The notes beneath the pieces were generated by a model that saw only the letters and a list, made by a program, of their open reading frames with translations, was not told the DNA's origin and made no database searches. A stretch of 44,159 bases of DNA, from assembly GCA_947311445.1 (NCBI GenBank), contig CAMZKV010000061.1, positions 1 to 44,159 on the forward strand. Reading direction: 5' to 3'. Position numbers and translations under genes: made by a program. Of the stretch, positions 21,302 to 30,630 are shown piece by piece (position 1 is the first letter of the stretch; every line of letters starts with the position of its first letter). Source of the stretch: an uncultured Chlorobiota bacterium. GTDB lineage: Bacteria > Bacteroidota > Bacteroidia > Bacteroidales > JAADGE01.

Positions 21302-21425
21302 TAGGACAAGTTGAAGAAAAGTTTGAAAAATTACTTATATTAAAATAAATCTGACTGGGAACTTATTAAATATTAATAAATTACATTAGTTTTTTAAAAA
21401 ATATATTGAATATACACATTTTTAA

Positions 21426-21466
21426 AAAGAGAAGCCTAAGAAAAAAAACATTTCTTAGGCTTTTTT
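21426..21466. terminator. Intrinsic terminator
   Basis: aagcctaagaaa (21432-21443) / tttcttaggctt (21451-21462), flanked by A- and T-tracts. Confidence 0.8.
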
Positions 21467-21507
21467 AATATTTTTGAACAAAATTATTGAAACAAAAAAA
21501 ACATAAT

Positions 21508-21515
21508 TATCTTTG
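21508..21515 (+). promoter_or_regulatory. Candidate -7 element TATCTTTG upstream of pepD
   Basis: Matches TAnnTTTG 35 nt before the ATG; no canonical -33 partner. Confidence 0.35.
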
Positions 21516-21549
21516 ACAGAATAAATATAAATCTCAAAAAACAAATATA

Positions 21550-22998
21550 ATGACAATAAAAGATTTAAAACCAACTGAAATTTGGAAATATTTTGATGAA
21601 ATTACTAAAATTCCAAGAGCTTCAAAAAAAGAAGAAAAAATAATTCAATATCTTCTGGATTTTGCAAAAAAACATAGCTTAGATGCCGAAAAAGATGAAG
21701 TTGGAAACGTAATTATAAGAAAACCAGCAACAAAAGGAAAAGAAAATTCAAAAACTGTTATTTTGCAATCTCATTCAGATATGGTTTGTGAAAAAAATGC
21801 AGATACAGAACATAATTTTGACACAGACCCAATCCAAACCTATATTGATGGTGATTGGGTAAAAGCAAAAGGAACAACTCTTGGGGGTGACGACGGAATT
21901 GGAATTGCAGCCGCATTAGACATTTTAGCATCCAAAGACATTAAACATCCTGCAATTGAAGCACTTTTTACATCCGATGAGGAAACCGGAATGACAGGTG
22001 CATTTGGTCTTAAAGAAGGATTTATGAAGGGTGAGATTTTAATAAACTTAGATTCAGAAGACGAAGGAGAAATTTTTATTGGTTGTGCCGGAGGAATTGA
22101 TACAGTTGCAGAATTTAAATACAAAAAAAATGAAGTGCCAAAAAAATCTGTTGCATACAAAATCTCTGTAACAGGCTTAAATGGAGGTCATTCCGGAGAT
22201 GAAATAGACAAAGGACTTGGTAACGCTAATAAGATTTTAAACAGAATTATTTTTGATGCAAGCAATAAATATAAAGTAAGACTTTCTGATTTTAATGGAG
22301 GAAATTTAAGAAATGCAATTGCTCGTGAGGCATTTGGAATTATTACCATAAATAAAAAACATGCAGAAAAATTTGAAAAAACGATTCTTGCTCTTGCAGA
22401 AAAAATTAAAAATGAATTATCTGTAACTGAAAAAAATCTTTCTATTGAGTATGAAGTTACTGAACTTCCAAAATTTGTTATTTCAAAAAACACACAAAAC
22501 AAGCTAATGCACTCAATTAATGCTTGTTGGCACGGAGTGTATTCTATGAGTGCAGACATGCCCGGCTTGGTTGAAACTTCTACAAATTTAGCTTCTGTTA
22601 AATTCATTAAAAAGAATAAAATTAAGATTGAAACAAGCCAAAGAAGTTCTGTTGAAAGTGCAAAATATGAAATGGCACAAACAGTTGCATCAGTTTTTAA
22701 ACTTGCAGGTGCAAAAGTAAAGCATGGAGACGGATACCCGGGCTGGAAGCCAAATACAGATTCTGAAATAATGAAAATTACTGAAGCATCTTATAAAAAA
22801 TTATTTAAAATATCTCCCGATGTCAAAGCCATACATGCAGGTTTAGAATGTGGTCTTTTTTTAGAGAAATATCCTTATTTAGATATGATTTCATTTGGAC
22901 CAACAATAAAAGGAGCTCACTCTCCGGATGAAAGGATGAACATTCCTACTGTTAAAAAGTTTAGAGATTTATTGATTGATGTTTTGGAGAAAATATAA
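21550..22998 (+). CDS. pepD: Aminoacyl-histidine dipeptidase (M20 family)
   Basis: FDEITKIPRASKKEEKI, LQSHSDMVCEKN, GTTLGGDDGIGIAAALDIL, TSDEETGMTGAFGL, GGHSGDEI, HAGLECGLF. Confidence 0.95.
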   Translation: MTIKDLKPTEIWKYFDEITKIPRASKKEEKIIQYLLDFAKKHSLDAEKDEVGNVIIRKPATKGKENSKTVILQSHSDMVCEKNADTEHNFDTDPIQTYIDGDWVKAKGTTLGGDDGIGIAAALDILASKDIKHPAIEALFTSDEETGMTGAFGLKEGFMKGEILINLDSEDEGEIFIGCAGGIDTVAEFKYKKNEVPKKSVAYKISVTGLNGGHSGDEIDKGLGNANKILNRIIFDASNKYKVRLSDFNGGNLRNAIAREAFGIITINKKHAEKFEKTILALAEKIKNELSVTEKNLSIEYEVTELPKFVISKNTQNKLMHSINACWHGVYSMSADMPGLVETSTNLASVKFIKKNKIKIETSQRSSVESAKYEMAQTVASVFKLAGAKVKHGDGYPGWKPNTDSEIMKITEASYKKLFKISPDVKAIHAGLECGLFLEKYPYLDMISFGPTIKGAHSPDERMNIPTVKKFRDLLIDVLEKI

Positions 22999-23030
22999 TA
23001 TATACTGTAAATTTTAGGAGTTATAAAATA

Positions 23031-23069
23031 TTAAAAAGGTCGAAAATTATTTGTTTTCGACCTTTTTAA
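23031..23069. terminator. Bidirectional intrinsic terminator between convergent pepD and nucleotide-sugar operon
   Basis: Perfect 16-bp stem ttaaaaaggtcgaaaa (23031-23046) / ttttcgacctttttaa (23054-23069). Confidence 0.88.
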
Positions 23070-23086
23070 ATTTCAATTTAACAATT

Positions 23087-24376
23087 TTACAAACTCATAT
23101 AAATTAAATTATTAATTTTATCTCTATAAATACCTTTAATATCATAAACAATTCCATTTTTATTTAATTTATCTTTAAAGAATTTCTCTTCTAATCCAGA
23201 ATATTCTTTATGATTAACTGCTACAATAATTGCATCATAATCTTTTTCGCATTTTTCTTTTAAAATAATATCAAACTCTTCTTTTACTTCTTCTTTTGAA
23301 GCATAAGGATCAACAGTATCTACAATTACTTTATAAGATTCTAGTTCTTTTACAATATTTGCAACTTTTGTGTTTCGAATATCACTTACATTTTCTTTAA
23401 AAGTAATTCCCATTACTAATACTTTTGCGTTAAGAATATGCTTGTCTTGTGTAGCTATCATTTTAACTGTTTGCTTTGCAACATAACCACCCATTGAGTC
23501 ATTTACAAATCTTCCGGAGTTTATAATATGTGGATGGTAACCAAGTTCTTTTGCTTTATGAACAAGATAGTAGGGATCAACACCAATACAATGCCCACCA
23601 ACTAAACCAGGAGTGAATTTTAAAAAGTTCCATTTTGTTCCGGCAGCTTCAAGCACTTCAAAAGTGTTGATATTCAACTTATTAAAAATTATTGAAAGTT
23701 CATTCATCAATGCAATATTTACATCTCTTTGAGTGTTCTCAATAATTTTTGCTGCTTCTGCAACCTTTATTGAACTTGCTCTGTGAGTTCCATTTTTTAA
23801 TATTATTTCATAAATTTTAGCAATATTATCTAAGGATTCTTCATCACATCCTGAAACTACTTTTGTAATGGTTGTAAGAGTATTTACTTTATCACCGGGA
23901 TTTATTCTTTCGGGAGAATAACCAACTTTAAAATCTTCACAAAATTTTAACCCTGAATGTTTTTCTAAAACTGGGACACAATCTTCTTCTGTACAACCCG
24001 GATATACAGTTGATTCAAAAACTACATAATCATCTTTTTTTAGTATTTTTCCAACGGTATCACAAGCACCTATCAAAGGGCTTAGGTCAGGTTGATTATG
24101 TTCATCAATTGGAGTTGGTACTGCAACAATATGAAAATGAGCTTGTTTTAAATCCTGAGGATTTGAAGTAAAAAGAATGTTTGTACCATCAAATTCATTT
24201 TCATCCACCTCTTTACTCGGATCAATTTTATTTTTCATCATTTCAACTCTTTCTTCACTGATATCGAAACCAATAACTCTTATTCTTTTAGCAAACTCGA
24301 GGGCAATTGGCAATCCTACATATCCTAGTCCAATTACAGATATAGTTGCTTTTTCTCTTATTATCTTATTGTACAT
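23087..24376 (-). CDS. Nucleotide sugar dehydrogenase (TviB/WbpA/WbpO-like UDP-HexNAc 6-dehydrogenase)
   Basis: ISVIGLGYVGLPIALEFAK, VPTPIDEHNQPDLSPL, FESTVYPGCTEE, GGHCIGVDPYYLVHKA, GITFKENVSDIRNTK. Confidence 0.92.
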   Translation of the reverse strand: MYNKIIREKATISVIGLGYVGLPIALEFAKRIRVIGFDISEERVEMMKNKIDPSKEVDENEFDGTNILFTSNPQDLKQAHFHIVAVPTPIDEHNQPDLSPLIGACDTVGKILKKDDYVVFESTVYPGCTEEDCVPVLEKHSGLKFCEDFKVGYSPERINPGDKVNTLTTITKVVSGCDEESLDNIAKIYEIILKNGTHRASSIKVAEAAKIIENTQRDVNIALMNELSIIFNKLNINTFEVLEAAGTKWNFLKFTPGLVGGHCIGVDPYYLVHKAKELGYHPHIINSGRFVNDSMGGYVAKQTVKMIATQDKHILNAKVLVMGITFKENVSDIRNTKVANIVKELESYKVIVDTVDPYASKEEVKEEFDIILKEKCEKDYDAIIVAVNHKEYSGLEEKFFKDKLNKNGIVYDIKGIYRDKINNLIYMSL

Positions 24377-24427
24377 AATTATTTTGTTATACTTTTAATA
24401 TAAAAACTAAATTTTAAAATCTATTTT

Positions 24428-25366
24428 TTATTTCAATAAAGGATGGTAATCTCCTTTTAATCCGATAGGTGTTGCATTTCTAATGTTGTAAACTGTTTCA
24501 ATAGTAGGTTTTACGTCTTGCAAACCAAAACCATTCCCTTTCAATATTTCTTGATAGCTTAAAGTATGTAAGTCTGTAAAACCTCCACTAAATTCAATTT
24601 CTTTTCCGTCCACAGTTATTGAACGATATATTCTTTGTCCTTTTTTCTTAATATCTTCCGGAATATTTTTATAATCTACACTTAAAAACCATCTCACATT
24701 TGCTTTCTTAAGTTTTAAAAATCCGGCAGCTTTTGCGTCTTCTGAAACATGAACTATGTTTTCTTGAACATCGCCAAAAATCCATGTAAGCATATCAAAA
24801 AAATGCACTCCAATATTTGTTGCTACACCACCAGCTTTTTGCATTTCTCCTTTCCAACTAATAAAATACCAGCGTCCTCTAGATGTTAAATATGTTAAAT
24901 CAATATCATAAATTTTATCTTTCGGTGCTTTTGCAACTTCTTCTTTTAACTTAATAATGTTAGGGTGTAATCTTAATTGCAAAATACTGTTAATTCTTTG
25001 TCCTGTTTCAGTTTCAACTTCTGCAAGTGCATCAACATTCCATGGGTTGAGAACCATTGGTTTTTCGCAAATTGCATCTGCATGTTGTTTTAATGCAAAA
25101 CGAATATGAGAATCGTGTAAATAATTTGGAGTACAAATACTTACATAATCAATTCTCTTATTTTCATTGTGCCTTATTTTATCAATATGCCTATCGAATC
25201 TTTCAAATTCAGTAAAAAAATCGGCATCTGGAAAATAACTATCAATTATTCCTACGCTATCAAATTTATCTAGTGCGGCAATTAAATTGTTTCCTGTTTC
25301 TTTTATTGCTTGCATATGCCGAACTGCAATGTATCCGGCTGCTCCTATTAATGCAAAATTTTTCAT
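24428..25366 (-). CDS. Gfo/Idh/MocA oxidoreductase, WbpB-like
   Basis: ALIGAAGYIAVRHMQAIKETGNNLIAALD, VSICTPNYLHDSHIRFALKQHADAICEKPMVLNPWN, GGVATNIGVHFFDMLTWIFG. Confidence 0.9.
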   Translation of the reverse strand: MKNFALIGAAGYIAVRHMQAIKETGNNLIAALDKFDSVGIIDSYFPDADFFTEFERFDRHIDKIRHNENKRIDYVSICTPNYLHDSHIRFALKQHADAICEKPMVLNPWNVDALAEVETETGQRINSILQLRLHPNIIKLKEEVAKAPKDKIYDIDLTYLTSRGRWYFISWKGEMQKAGGVATNIGVHFFDMLTWIFGDVQENIVHVSEDAKAAGFLKLKKANVRWFLSVDYKNIPEDIKKKGQRIYRSITVDGKEIEFSGGFTDLHTLSYQEILKGNGFGLQDVKPTIETVYNIRNATPIGLKGDYHPLLK

Positions 25367-25382
25367 GCGTCTAAAATTATAT

Positions 25383-25533
25383 AATTAATTTATATTGAAT
25401 AAGTTGCTTATGTGTTTGTATTTATAATAATTGTTTTGCTCTGCACACAGGAACCCTTATTTTCTTTTGCACGTAACCATTGTGCTGAATTATAGTCATG
25501 CCTTTGGGTGTCAAAATCTTTGTCGTGTGTGTT
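25383..25533 (-). repeat. Dispersed intergenic repeat, copy B (~150 bp)
   Basis: Colinear similarity in reverse complement to 1082-1232; begins directly after the wbpD-like stop codon. Confidence 0.65.
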
Positions 25534-26121
25534 TCATTTTATTATTTTTGAAACTTTATTATTATTGATTACATATTTTTCATTACTTTCAGGGCAAACT
25601 GCAAGTCCTTCATCATCAAATTCTAGTCTATGCCCATATTCGCTCATCCATCCAATTTGTTTTGCCGGATTTCCTACTACTAATGCATAATCTTTAATTT
25701 CTTTTGTAACAACTGCTCCTGCACCAATAAAAGCAAATTTTCCAATATTATGCCCACAAACTATTGTAGCATTTGCACCAATTGATGCTCCTTTTCTAAC
25801 AATTGTTTGTTCATAACTTCCTCTTCTTACAACTGCACTTCGAGGGTTTGTAACATTTGTAAAAACCATTGAAGGTCCAAGAAAAACATCGTCTTCACAA
25901 ATAACTCCCGTATATAGCGAAACATTATTTTGAATTTTTACATTATTTCCAAGAATTACATCGGGAGAAACTACAACATTTTGACCAATATTGCACTTCT
26001 CTCCTATTTTACAATTTGACATTATATGAGAAAAATGCCATATTTTTGTTCCTTCTCCTATTGTACAATTGTTGTCAATAACGGCAGTTTCATGTGCGAA
26101 ATATTTATTATTTTTTTGCAT
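25534..26121 (-). CDS. Left-handed beta-helix N-acetyltransferase, WbpD-like
   Basis: Hexapeptide repeats ([72 protein letters not shown]). Confidence 0.9.
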   Translation of the reverse strand: MQKNNKYFAHETAVIDNNCTIGEGTKIWHFSHIMSNCKIGEKCNIGQNVVVSPDVILGNNVKIQNNVSLYTGVICEDDVFLGPSMVFTNVTNPRSAVVRRGSYEQTIVRKGASIGANATIVCGHNIGKFAFIGAGAVVTKEIKDYALVVGNPAKQIGWMSEYGHRLEFDDEGLAVCPESNEKYVINNNKVSKIIK

Positions 26122-27238
26122 ATTCTAAAACAGTATCAGTTATATATTTTAATTGTGTATATGATAATTCAGTATGCATTGGCAAAGATAATACCTTATT
26201 GCTTAGTTCTTCAGTTATAGGAAAATCATTTTCTTTGTATCCTAGATATTTATATGCTTTTTGTAAATGTAAAGGATAAGGATAATAAATCATTGCAGGA
26301 ATATCTTTGCTGTTAAGGTATTCTTTAAGTGCATCCCTGTCGATATCGCTAAGTTGAATTGTATATTGATGAAAAACATGAGTTGATTGTTTATCTCTTG
26401 CAGGTATTTTAATTTTAGGATGATTTTTAAAAGCTCTGTCATAAAAATCAGCAGCTTCTTGTCTTGCAGAAATATATTTGTTAAGATATTTTAATTTAAC
26501 ATTTAAAATTGCTGCTTGAATTGAATCTAACCTGGAATTTACTCCTATTTCATCATGAAAATATTTCACTTTTGAACCATGGTTAGTTATCTGTTTTAAC
26601 TTTATTGCAAGCTCATCATCATTTGTAAATATTGCTCCTCCATCTCCATATGCTCCAAGATTTTTTGAAGGAAAAAATGAAGTACAACCTATAGTTCCAA
26701 TAGTTCCGGATTTGTATTTTTTTCCGTTTTCAAATGTGTATTCTGCTCCTATGGTTTGTGCAGTATCTTCAATAACAAATAGCTTATGTTTTTTTGCAAT
26801 ATTCATAATTTTCTCCATATCTGCATTTTGTCCAAACATATGTACAGGGACTATTGCTTTTGTTTTAGGGCTTATTGCTTTTTCTACTTCTTCTGGAAGT
26901 AAATTAAATGTTTTTTTATCAACATCAACAAATTTTAATTTCAATCCTAAAAGTGCAACAACTTCTACTGTTGCAATAAATGTAAAATCTGATGTTATTA
27001 CTTCGTCTCCGGGCTTTAACCTTAGAGCCATGAGGGCTATTTGAAGAGCATCTGTTCCGTTTGCACATGGAATAACATGTTTTACATTCAAATATGCTTC
27101 AAGATTTTTTGAAAAGTTTTTTACGGCAGAACCATTAATAAAAGCAGCAGAATCTATTACTTCTTGTATTGCATTATCAATTTCACTTTTTATTTCTTTG
27201 TATTGACTTTTTAGGTCAACCATTTGAATTTGTTTCAT
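26108..27238 (-). CDS. DegT/DnrJ/EryC1/StrS aminotransferase, WbpE-like
   Basis: [95 protein letters not shown]. Confidence 0.93.
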   Translation of the reverse strand: MKQIQMVDLKSQYKEIKSEIDNAIQEVIDSAAFINGSAVKNFSKNLEAYLNVKHVIPCANGTDALQIALMALRLKPGDEVITSDFTFIATVEVVALLGLKLKFVDVDKKTFNLLPEEVEKAISPKTKAIVPVHMFGQNADMEKIMNIAKKHKLFVIEDTAQTIGAEYTFENGKKYKSGTIGTIGCTSFFPSKNLGAYGDGGAIFTNDDELAIKLKQITNHGSKVKYFHDEIGVNSRLDSIQAAILNVKLKYLNKYISARQEAADFYDRAFKNHPKIKIPARDKQSTHVFHQYTIQLSDIDRDALKEYLNSKDIPAMIYYPYPLHLQKAYKYLGYKENDFPITEELSNKVLSLPMHTELSYTQLKYITDTVLEYAKK

Positions 27239-27336
27239 ATTTTAGAATTATTAAGGGTGTTCATGAAATTATAAGTTTTTCATAATAAGATTATTATGGT
27301 CTTTATTCTTATTTCTTTCTTTTAAAAACTTATCTT

Positions 27337-28896
27337 TTATTTAGCATAGTTTACAGCCCTAACTTCTCTTATAACAGTAATTTTAACTTGTCCGGGATAT
27401 GTCATCTCTTCTTCAATTTTTTTCGCAATATTAAATGAAATTTTCTCAATATCTTTATCCGATACTTTATCACTACCAACAATTACTCTTAATTCTCTTC
27501 CTGCTTGTATTGCGTATGTTTTAACAACACCTTCTTCTTCTGCTGCAATGGTTTCAAGTTTTTTTATTCTTTTAATATAAGATTCTGCTACTTCGCGTCT
27601 TGCACCTGGTCTTGCACCTGAAATTGCATCACATACCTGAACGAGAGGAGATATTAAACTTGACATTTCAACTTCATCATGATGAGAGCCAATTGCATTA
27701 CAAACTTCTTTAGATTCTTTGTATCTTTCGGCAAGTTTCATTCCGTATATTGCATGAGGTATTTCAATTTCTTCATCTGGCACTTTTCCTATATCATGAA
27801 GTAATCCTGCCCTTTTTGCAAGTTTAACATTAAGTCCCAATTCAGATGCCATAACTGCACATAATTTTGCAGTTTCTTTGGAGTGTTGGAGTAAGTTTTG
27901 ACCATATGAAGAACGATATTTCATTTTACCAACTAAGCGTAAAATTTCTCTATGCATACCATGTAAACCTAAATCAATAGCAGTTTTTTTGCCTGTTTCC
28001 ATAATCTCTTCTTCAAGTTGTTTTTTTGTTTTGCTAACAACTTCTTCTATTCTTGCAGGATGTATTCTGCCATCTGTAACTAACTGGTGTAGAGCTAATC
28101 TTGCTATTTCTCGTCTTATTGGATCAAAACTTGACAAAACAATTGATTCGGGAGTATCATCAACGATAATTTCAATTCCTGTTGCTGCTTCTAAGGCTCT
28201 TATATTTCTTCCTTCTCTTCCAATAATTCGTCCTTTTATATCATCACTTTCAATATGGAAAACTGTTACTGCATTTTCTATTGCACTTTCAGTACCAATT
28301 CTTTGTATTGTTTTGATTACTATTTTTTTAGCTTCTTTATTTGCTGTTATTTTAGCTTCTTCAATAATATCATTAATATGAGCCATTGCTTCTGTTTTTG
28401 CTTCGGCTTTCATGGATGTTATTAGTTCAGTTTTTGCATCTGCAGAAGAAATACCTGCAATATTTTCTAATTTTTCTAGGTGTTGTCTTCTTACTTTTTC
28501 TAATTCTTCTGTCTTATGTTCAACAACTGCTAATTGTTTTTTTAAATTTTCACGAATTAAATTACTCTCATGTTTAGTTTTTTCAAATTCACTAAATTTA
28601 TTTTTTAAATCTTCTTTTCGTTTATTTAATGTATTTTCTTTCTGTTTTAATCTATTTTCTTCTACTTGAATTTTTGAATTTCTTTCATTAATAGATTTTT
28701 CGTGTTTTTCTTTTAGTTGCAAAAACTTTTCTTTTGCTTGTAAAATCTTTTCTTTTTTGGTTACTTCTGCTTCTGCTTCTGCTTCTTTTATTATTTTATC
28801 GGCTTTTTTGTGCATTGCTTTTATTTTAACTAAATAACCAAAAGCAAAACCGATTATTAAAGTTAAAACGCTTATTATTACTACCATTATGTCCAT
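27337..28896 (-). CDS. rny: Ribonuclease Y
   Basis: N-terminal TM + coiled coil; KH domain [31 protein letters not shown] domain LLHDIGKV; C-term [20 protein letters not shown]. Confidence 0.96.
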   Translation of the reverse strand: MDIMVVIISVLTLIIGFAFGYLVKIKAMHKKADKIIKEAEAEAEVTKKEKILQAKEKFLQLKEKHEKSINERNSKIQVEENRLKQKENTLNKRKEDLKNKFSEFEKTKHESNLIRENLKKQLAVVEHKTEELEKVRRQHLEKLENIAGISSADAKTELITSMKAEAKTEAMAHINDIIEEAKITANKEAKKIVIKTIQRIGTESAIENAVTVFHIESDDIKGRIIGREGRNIRALEAATGIEIIVDDTPESIVLSSFDPIRREIARLALHQLVTDGRIHPARIEEVVSKTKKQLEEEIMETGKKTAIDLGLHGMHREILRLVGKMKYRSSYGQNLLQHSKETAKLCAVMASELGLNVKLAKRAGLLHDIGKVPDEEIEIPHAIYGMKLAERYKESKEVCNAIGSHHDEVEMSSLISPLVQVCDAISGARPGARREVAESYIKRIKKLETIAAEEEGVVKTYAIQAGRELRVIVGSDKVSDKDIEKISFNIAKKIEEEMTYPGQVKITVIREVRAVNYAK

Positions 28897-28919
28897 ACTT
28901 GTTGTTTAGTTTATATAAT

Positions 28920-29131
28920 TAAAAAAACCCGCAATTTCTCATGTATTTAAAAAGAAGCTCCATATAAAGCATTCCTGAAGTTGCCTTTTATTTCAAACTT
29001 CCACTGCTTGCAAACAAGTTTTTGACGAATCAAAATTGCGGCCTGTTTTCCATAAAAATGAGCATTACTCCAAATTTGTTAGTGTTGAGCTTAACAAATA
29101 GTATTGAGAAATATGCGGGTTATATATTTTT
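28920..29131 (-). ncRNA. ssrS: 6S RNA
   Basis: Non-coding ~200 nt between zapA and rny; on minus strand ends close as aacccgcatatttctca ... tgagaaattgcgggtt (long terminal helix) followed by a T7 tract; upstream TTTG-N20-TAATTTTG promoter. Confidence 0.82.
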
Positions 29132-29139
29132 ATTCTTAT

Positions 29140-29171
29140 CAAAATTACGAATTATTTTACAAAAATGCAAA
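29140..29171 (-). promoter_or_regulatory. Bacteroidota sigma promoter TTTG-N20-TAATTTTG for 6S RNA
   Basis: Plus-strand CAAAATTA at 29140-29147 and CAAA at 29168-29171 with 20-nt spacer. Confidence 0.65.
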
Positions 29172-29178
29172 TCTATAA

Positions 29179-29475
29179 TTATTTATTTTTGGTAATGTAT
29201 TCGTTTAATTCAATATTTATTTGATTTATTTCTTCGTTAATTGATATTGTTTGATTTTCTTTCTCTTCTTTGTCTAAAAACTTTTTTGTGTATTGCAGTG
29301 CTGTCATTGCTAATAAATCTACCATATCTCTATCGGCATATCTTGTTTTATATTGTATTAATTTTTCATTTATAATTTTTGCTGCTTTTCTTATAAGTTC
29401 TTCCTCATCTTTGTTTATACGCATAGGATAATACTCATCACCAATATTAAGTCTTATTGAAAGTTTATCTTCCAT
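29179..29475 (-). CDS. zapA: Cell division protein ZapA
   Basis: LSIRLNIGDEYYPMRINKDEEELIRKAAKIINEKLIQYKTRYADRDMVDLLAMTALQYTKKFL. Confidence 0.88.
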   Translation of the reverse strand: MEDKLSIRLNIGDEYYPMRINKDEEELIRKAAKIINEKLIQYKTRYADRDMVDLLAMTALQYTKKFLDKEEKENQTISINEEINQINIELNEYITKNK

Positions 29476-29477
29476 AT

Positions 29478-29786
29478 TTATTCGTTTAATAATCCTATGC
29501 TTTTATCAATTTCCCGCACAATTTTATTTATTTTATTTTTTACTTCTTGTTTATCTTTTTCTGTTAAACTAATAGTTTTTGCAATTTTTAATGTTTGTGT
29601 TTTGTTTTCAAGATTATTAATTAATTCTTTTTTTTCGTTTAATTCTGATATTAATTCTTCAATATTTATATTTAATTCGGAATTTTTTTGTTTCTCATTT
29701 TCATACATTGATAAAATTTGCTTGATATATTCTTTAAGTTTATTTATTTCTGCAAATTTATCTTCCATTTTATATGTTTTCTGCAT
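29478..29786 (-). CDS. Small coiled-coil protein upstream of zapA (ZapB-like position)
   Basis: 102 aa heptad-rich helix; stop codon 2 nt from zapA start. Confidence 0.65.
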   Translation of the reverse strand: MQKTYKMEDKFAEINKLKEYIKQILSMYENEKQKNSELNINIEELISELNEKKELINNLENKTQTLKIAKTISLTEKDKQEVKNKINKIVREIDKSIGLLNE

Positions 29787-29919
29787 ACAAAAGTACTATA
29801 GTAATTTTAAAAATAAAAATTTATAGTTTTAAAGTTTCTTTTTTTAGCTTTTTTAGCTTCCTGGAAAAAAGTTAATTATAAATGATATAACAAATTTTAA
29901 TCGGAATATCATAAATTTT

Positions 29920-30510
29920 TTAATAATACATACAAACTCCTACTGTGAAACCCAGTTTTTGTTTATTCATAGAGTTATAATCAAACATAGAGGTTCTTAC
30001 ACTATATTTAAATCTAATTTTTTCTTGTTTATTTTTCAACATATATTTTCCATGTATAATATCAAACAAATAAGTTCCTGCAACAATAATTAAAGAAGCA
30101 CCGGTTATGAATGAATGTGTTTTTTCTCCATTGGTATCGGGGGTTTCTTTTTTAAAAAATGAAAAAAAGGAGGAAGTATCTGAGCTTGTTTTTTTATAAT
30201 GAAAATATTCATAAGTTAATGCTGCGTATGCAGCACTTCTTATTCCAAGCAAAGTATATCCTATTTTTTTTTCTTGTGCTTTAAAATGAATATATCCGGG
30301 AACAACTGATGCGTACATCATATCTTGCATCCTAAATGTCTGAGATAAAAGATAATATTCTTCATATGTCATGCTTTCCGGAATTTCAGGAAAAGAGTAA
30401 TTTTCGTTTTTATGTTTTTGATAGAAATCAATGTCTTGCCCGAAAATAATGTTAATGTATTGAAATATTATTATTCCTATAATTATTGATATCTTAATAT
30501 ATTTTTTCAT
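29920..30510 (-). CDS. Hypothetical membrane-associated protein
   Basis: Signal-like N-terminus and internal hydrophobic segments (YTLLGIRSAAYAALTY, FITGASLIIVAGTYLFDIIHG). Confidence 0.65.
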   Translation of the reverse strand: MKKYIKISIIIGIIIFQYINIIFGQDIDFYQKHKNENYSFPEIPESMTYEEYYLLSQTFRMQDMMYASVVPGYIHFKAQEKKIGYTLLGIRSAAYAALTYEYFHYKKTSSDTSSFFSFFKKETPDTNGEKTHSFITGASLIIVAGTYLFDIIHGKYMLKNKQEKIRFKYSVRTSMFDYNSMNKQKLGFTVGVCMYY

Positions 30511-30630
30511 TCTTCTTTCATTTTACAGACAGCAAAAGTAAAAAAACAAATTTAATTTACTCTTTTGAGCTTTTTTTTTTACACAATGAATTTTTAAGTT
30601 TTTCATACTTGTATGCTACTTAATTATTTT

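Noticed and set aside
21114-21302. 62-aa minus ORF as a real small protein (MFYALFKKKL...)
   Set aside because: It is the wrong frame through the acyltransferase fragment (true frame reads TIDVYIGK...) and passes through the hairpin; non-coding.
22188-22607. 139-aa minus-strand ORF
   Set aside because: Lies antisense inside pepD; product is typical antisense codon shadow. The same applies to other nested ORFs (e.g. 21840-22160, 26712-27044, 27989-28381, 29497-29826).
26108-26121. 14-nt overlap between WbpE- and WbpD-like genes as an unusual overlap
   Set aside because: Short overlaps are ordinary in operons and the wbpD start could be a downstream codon.
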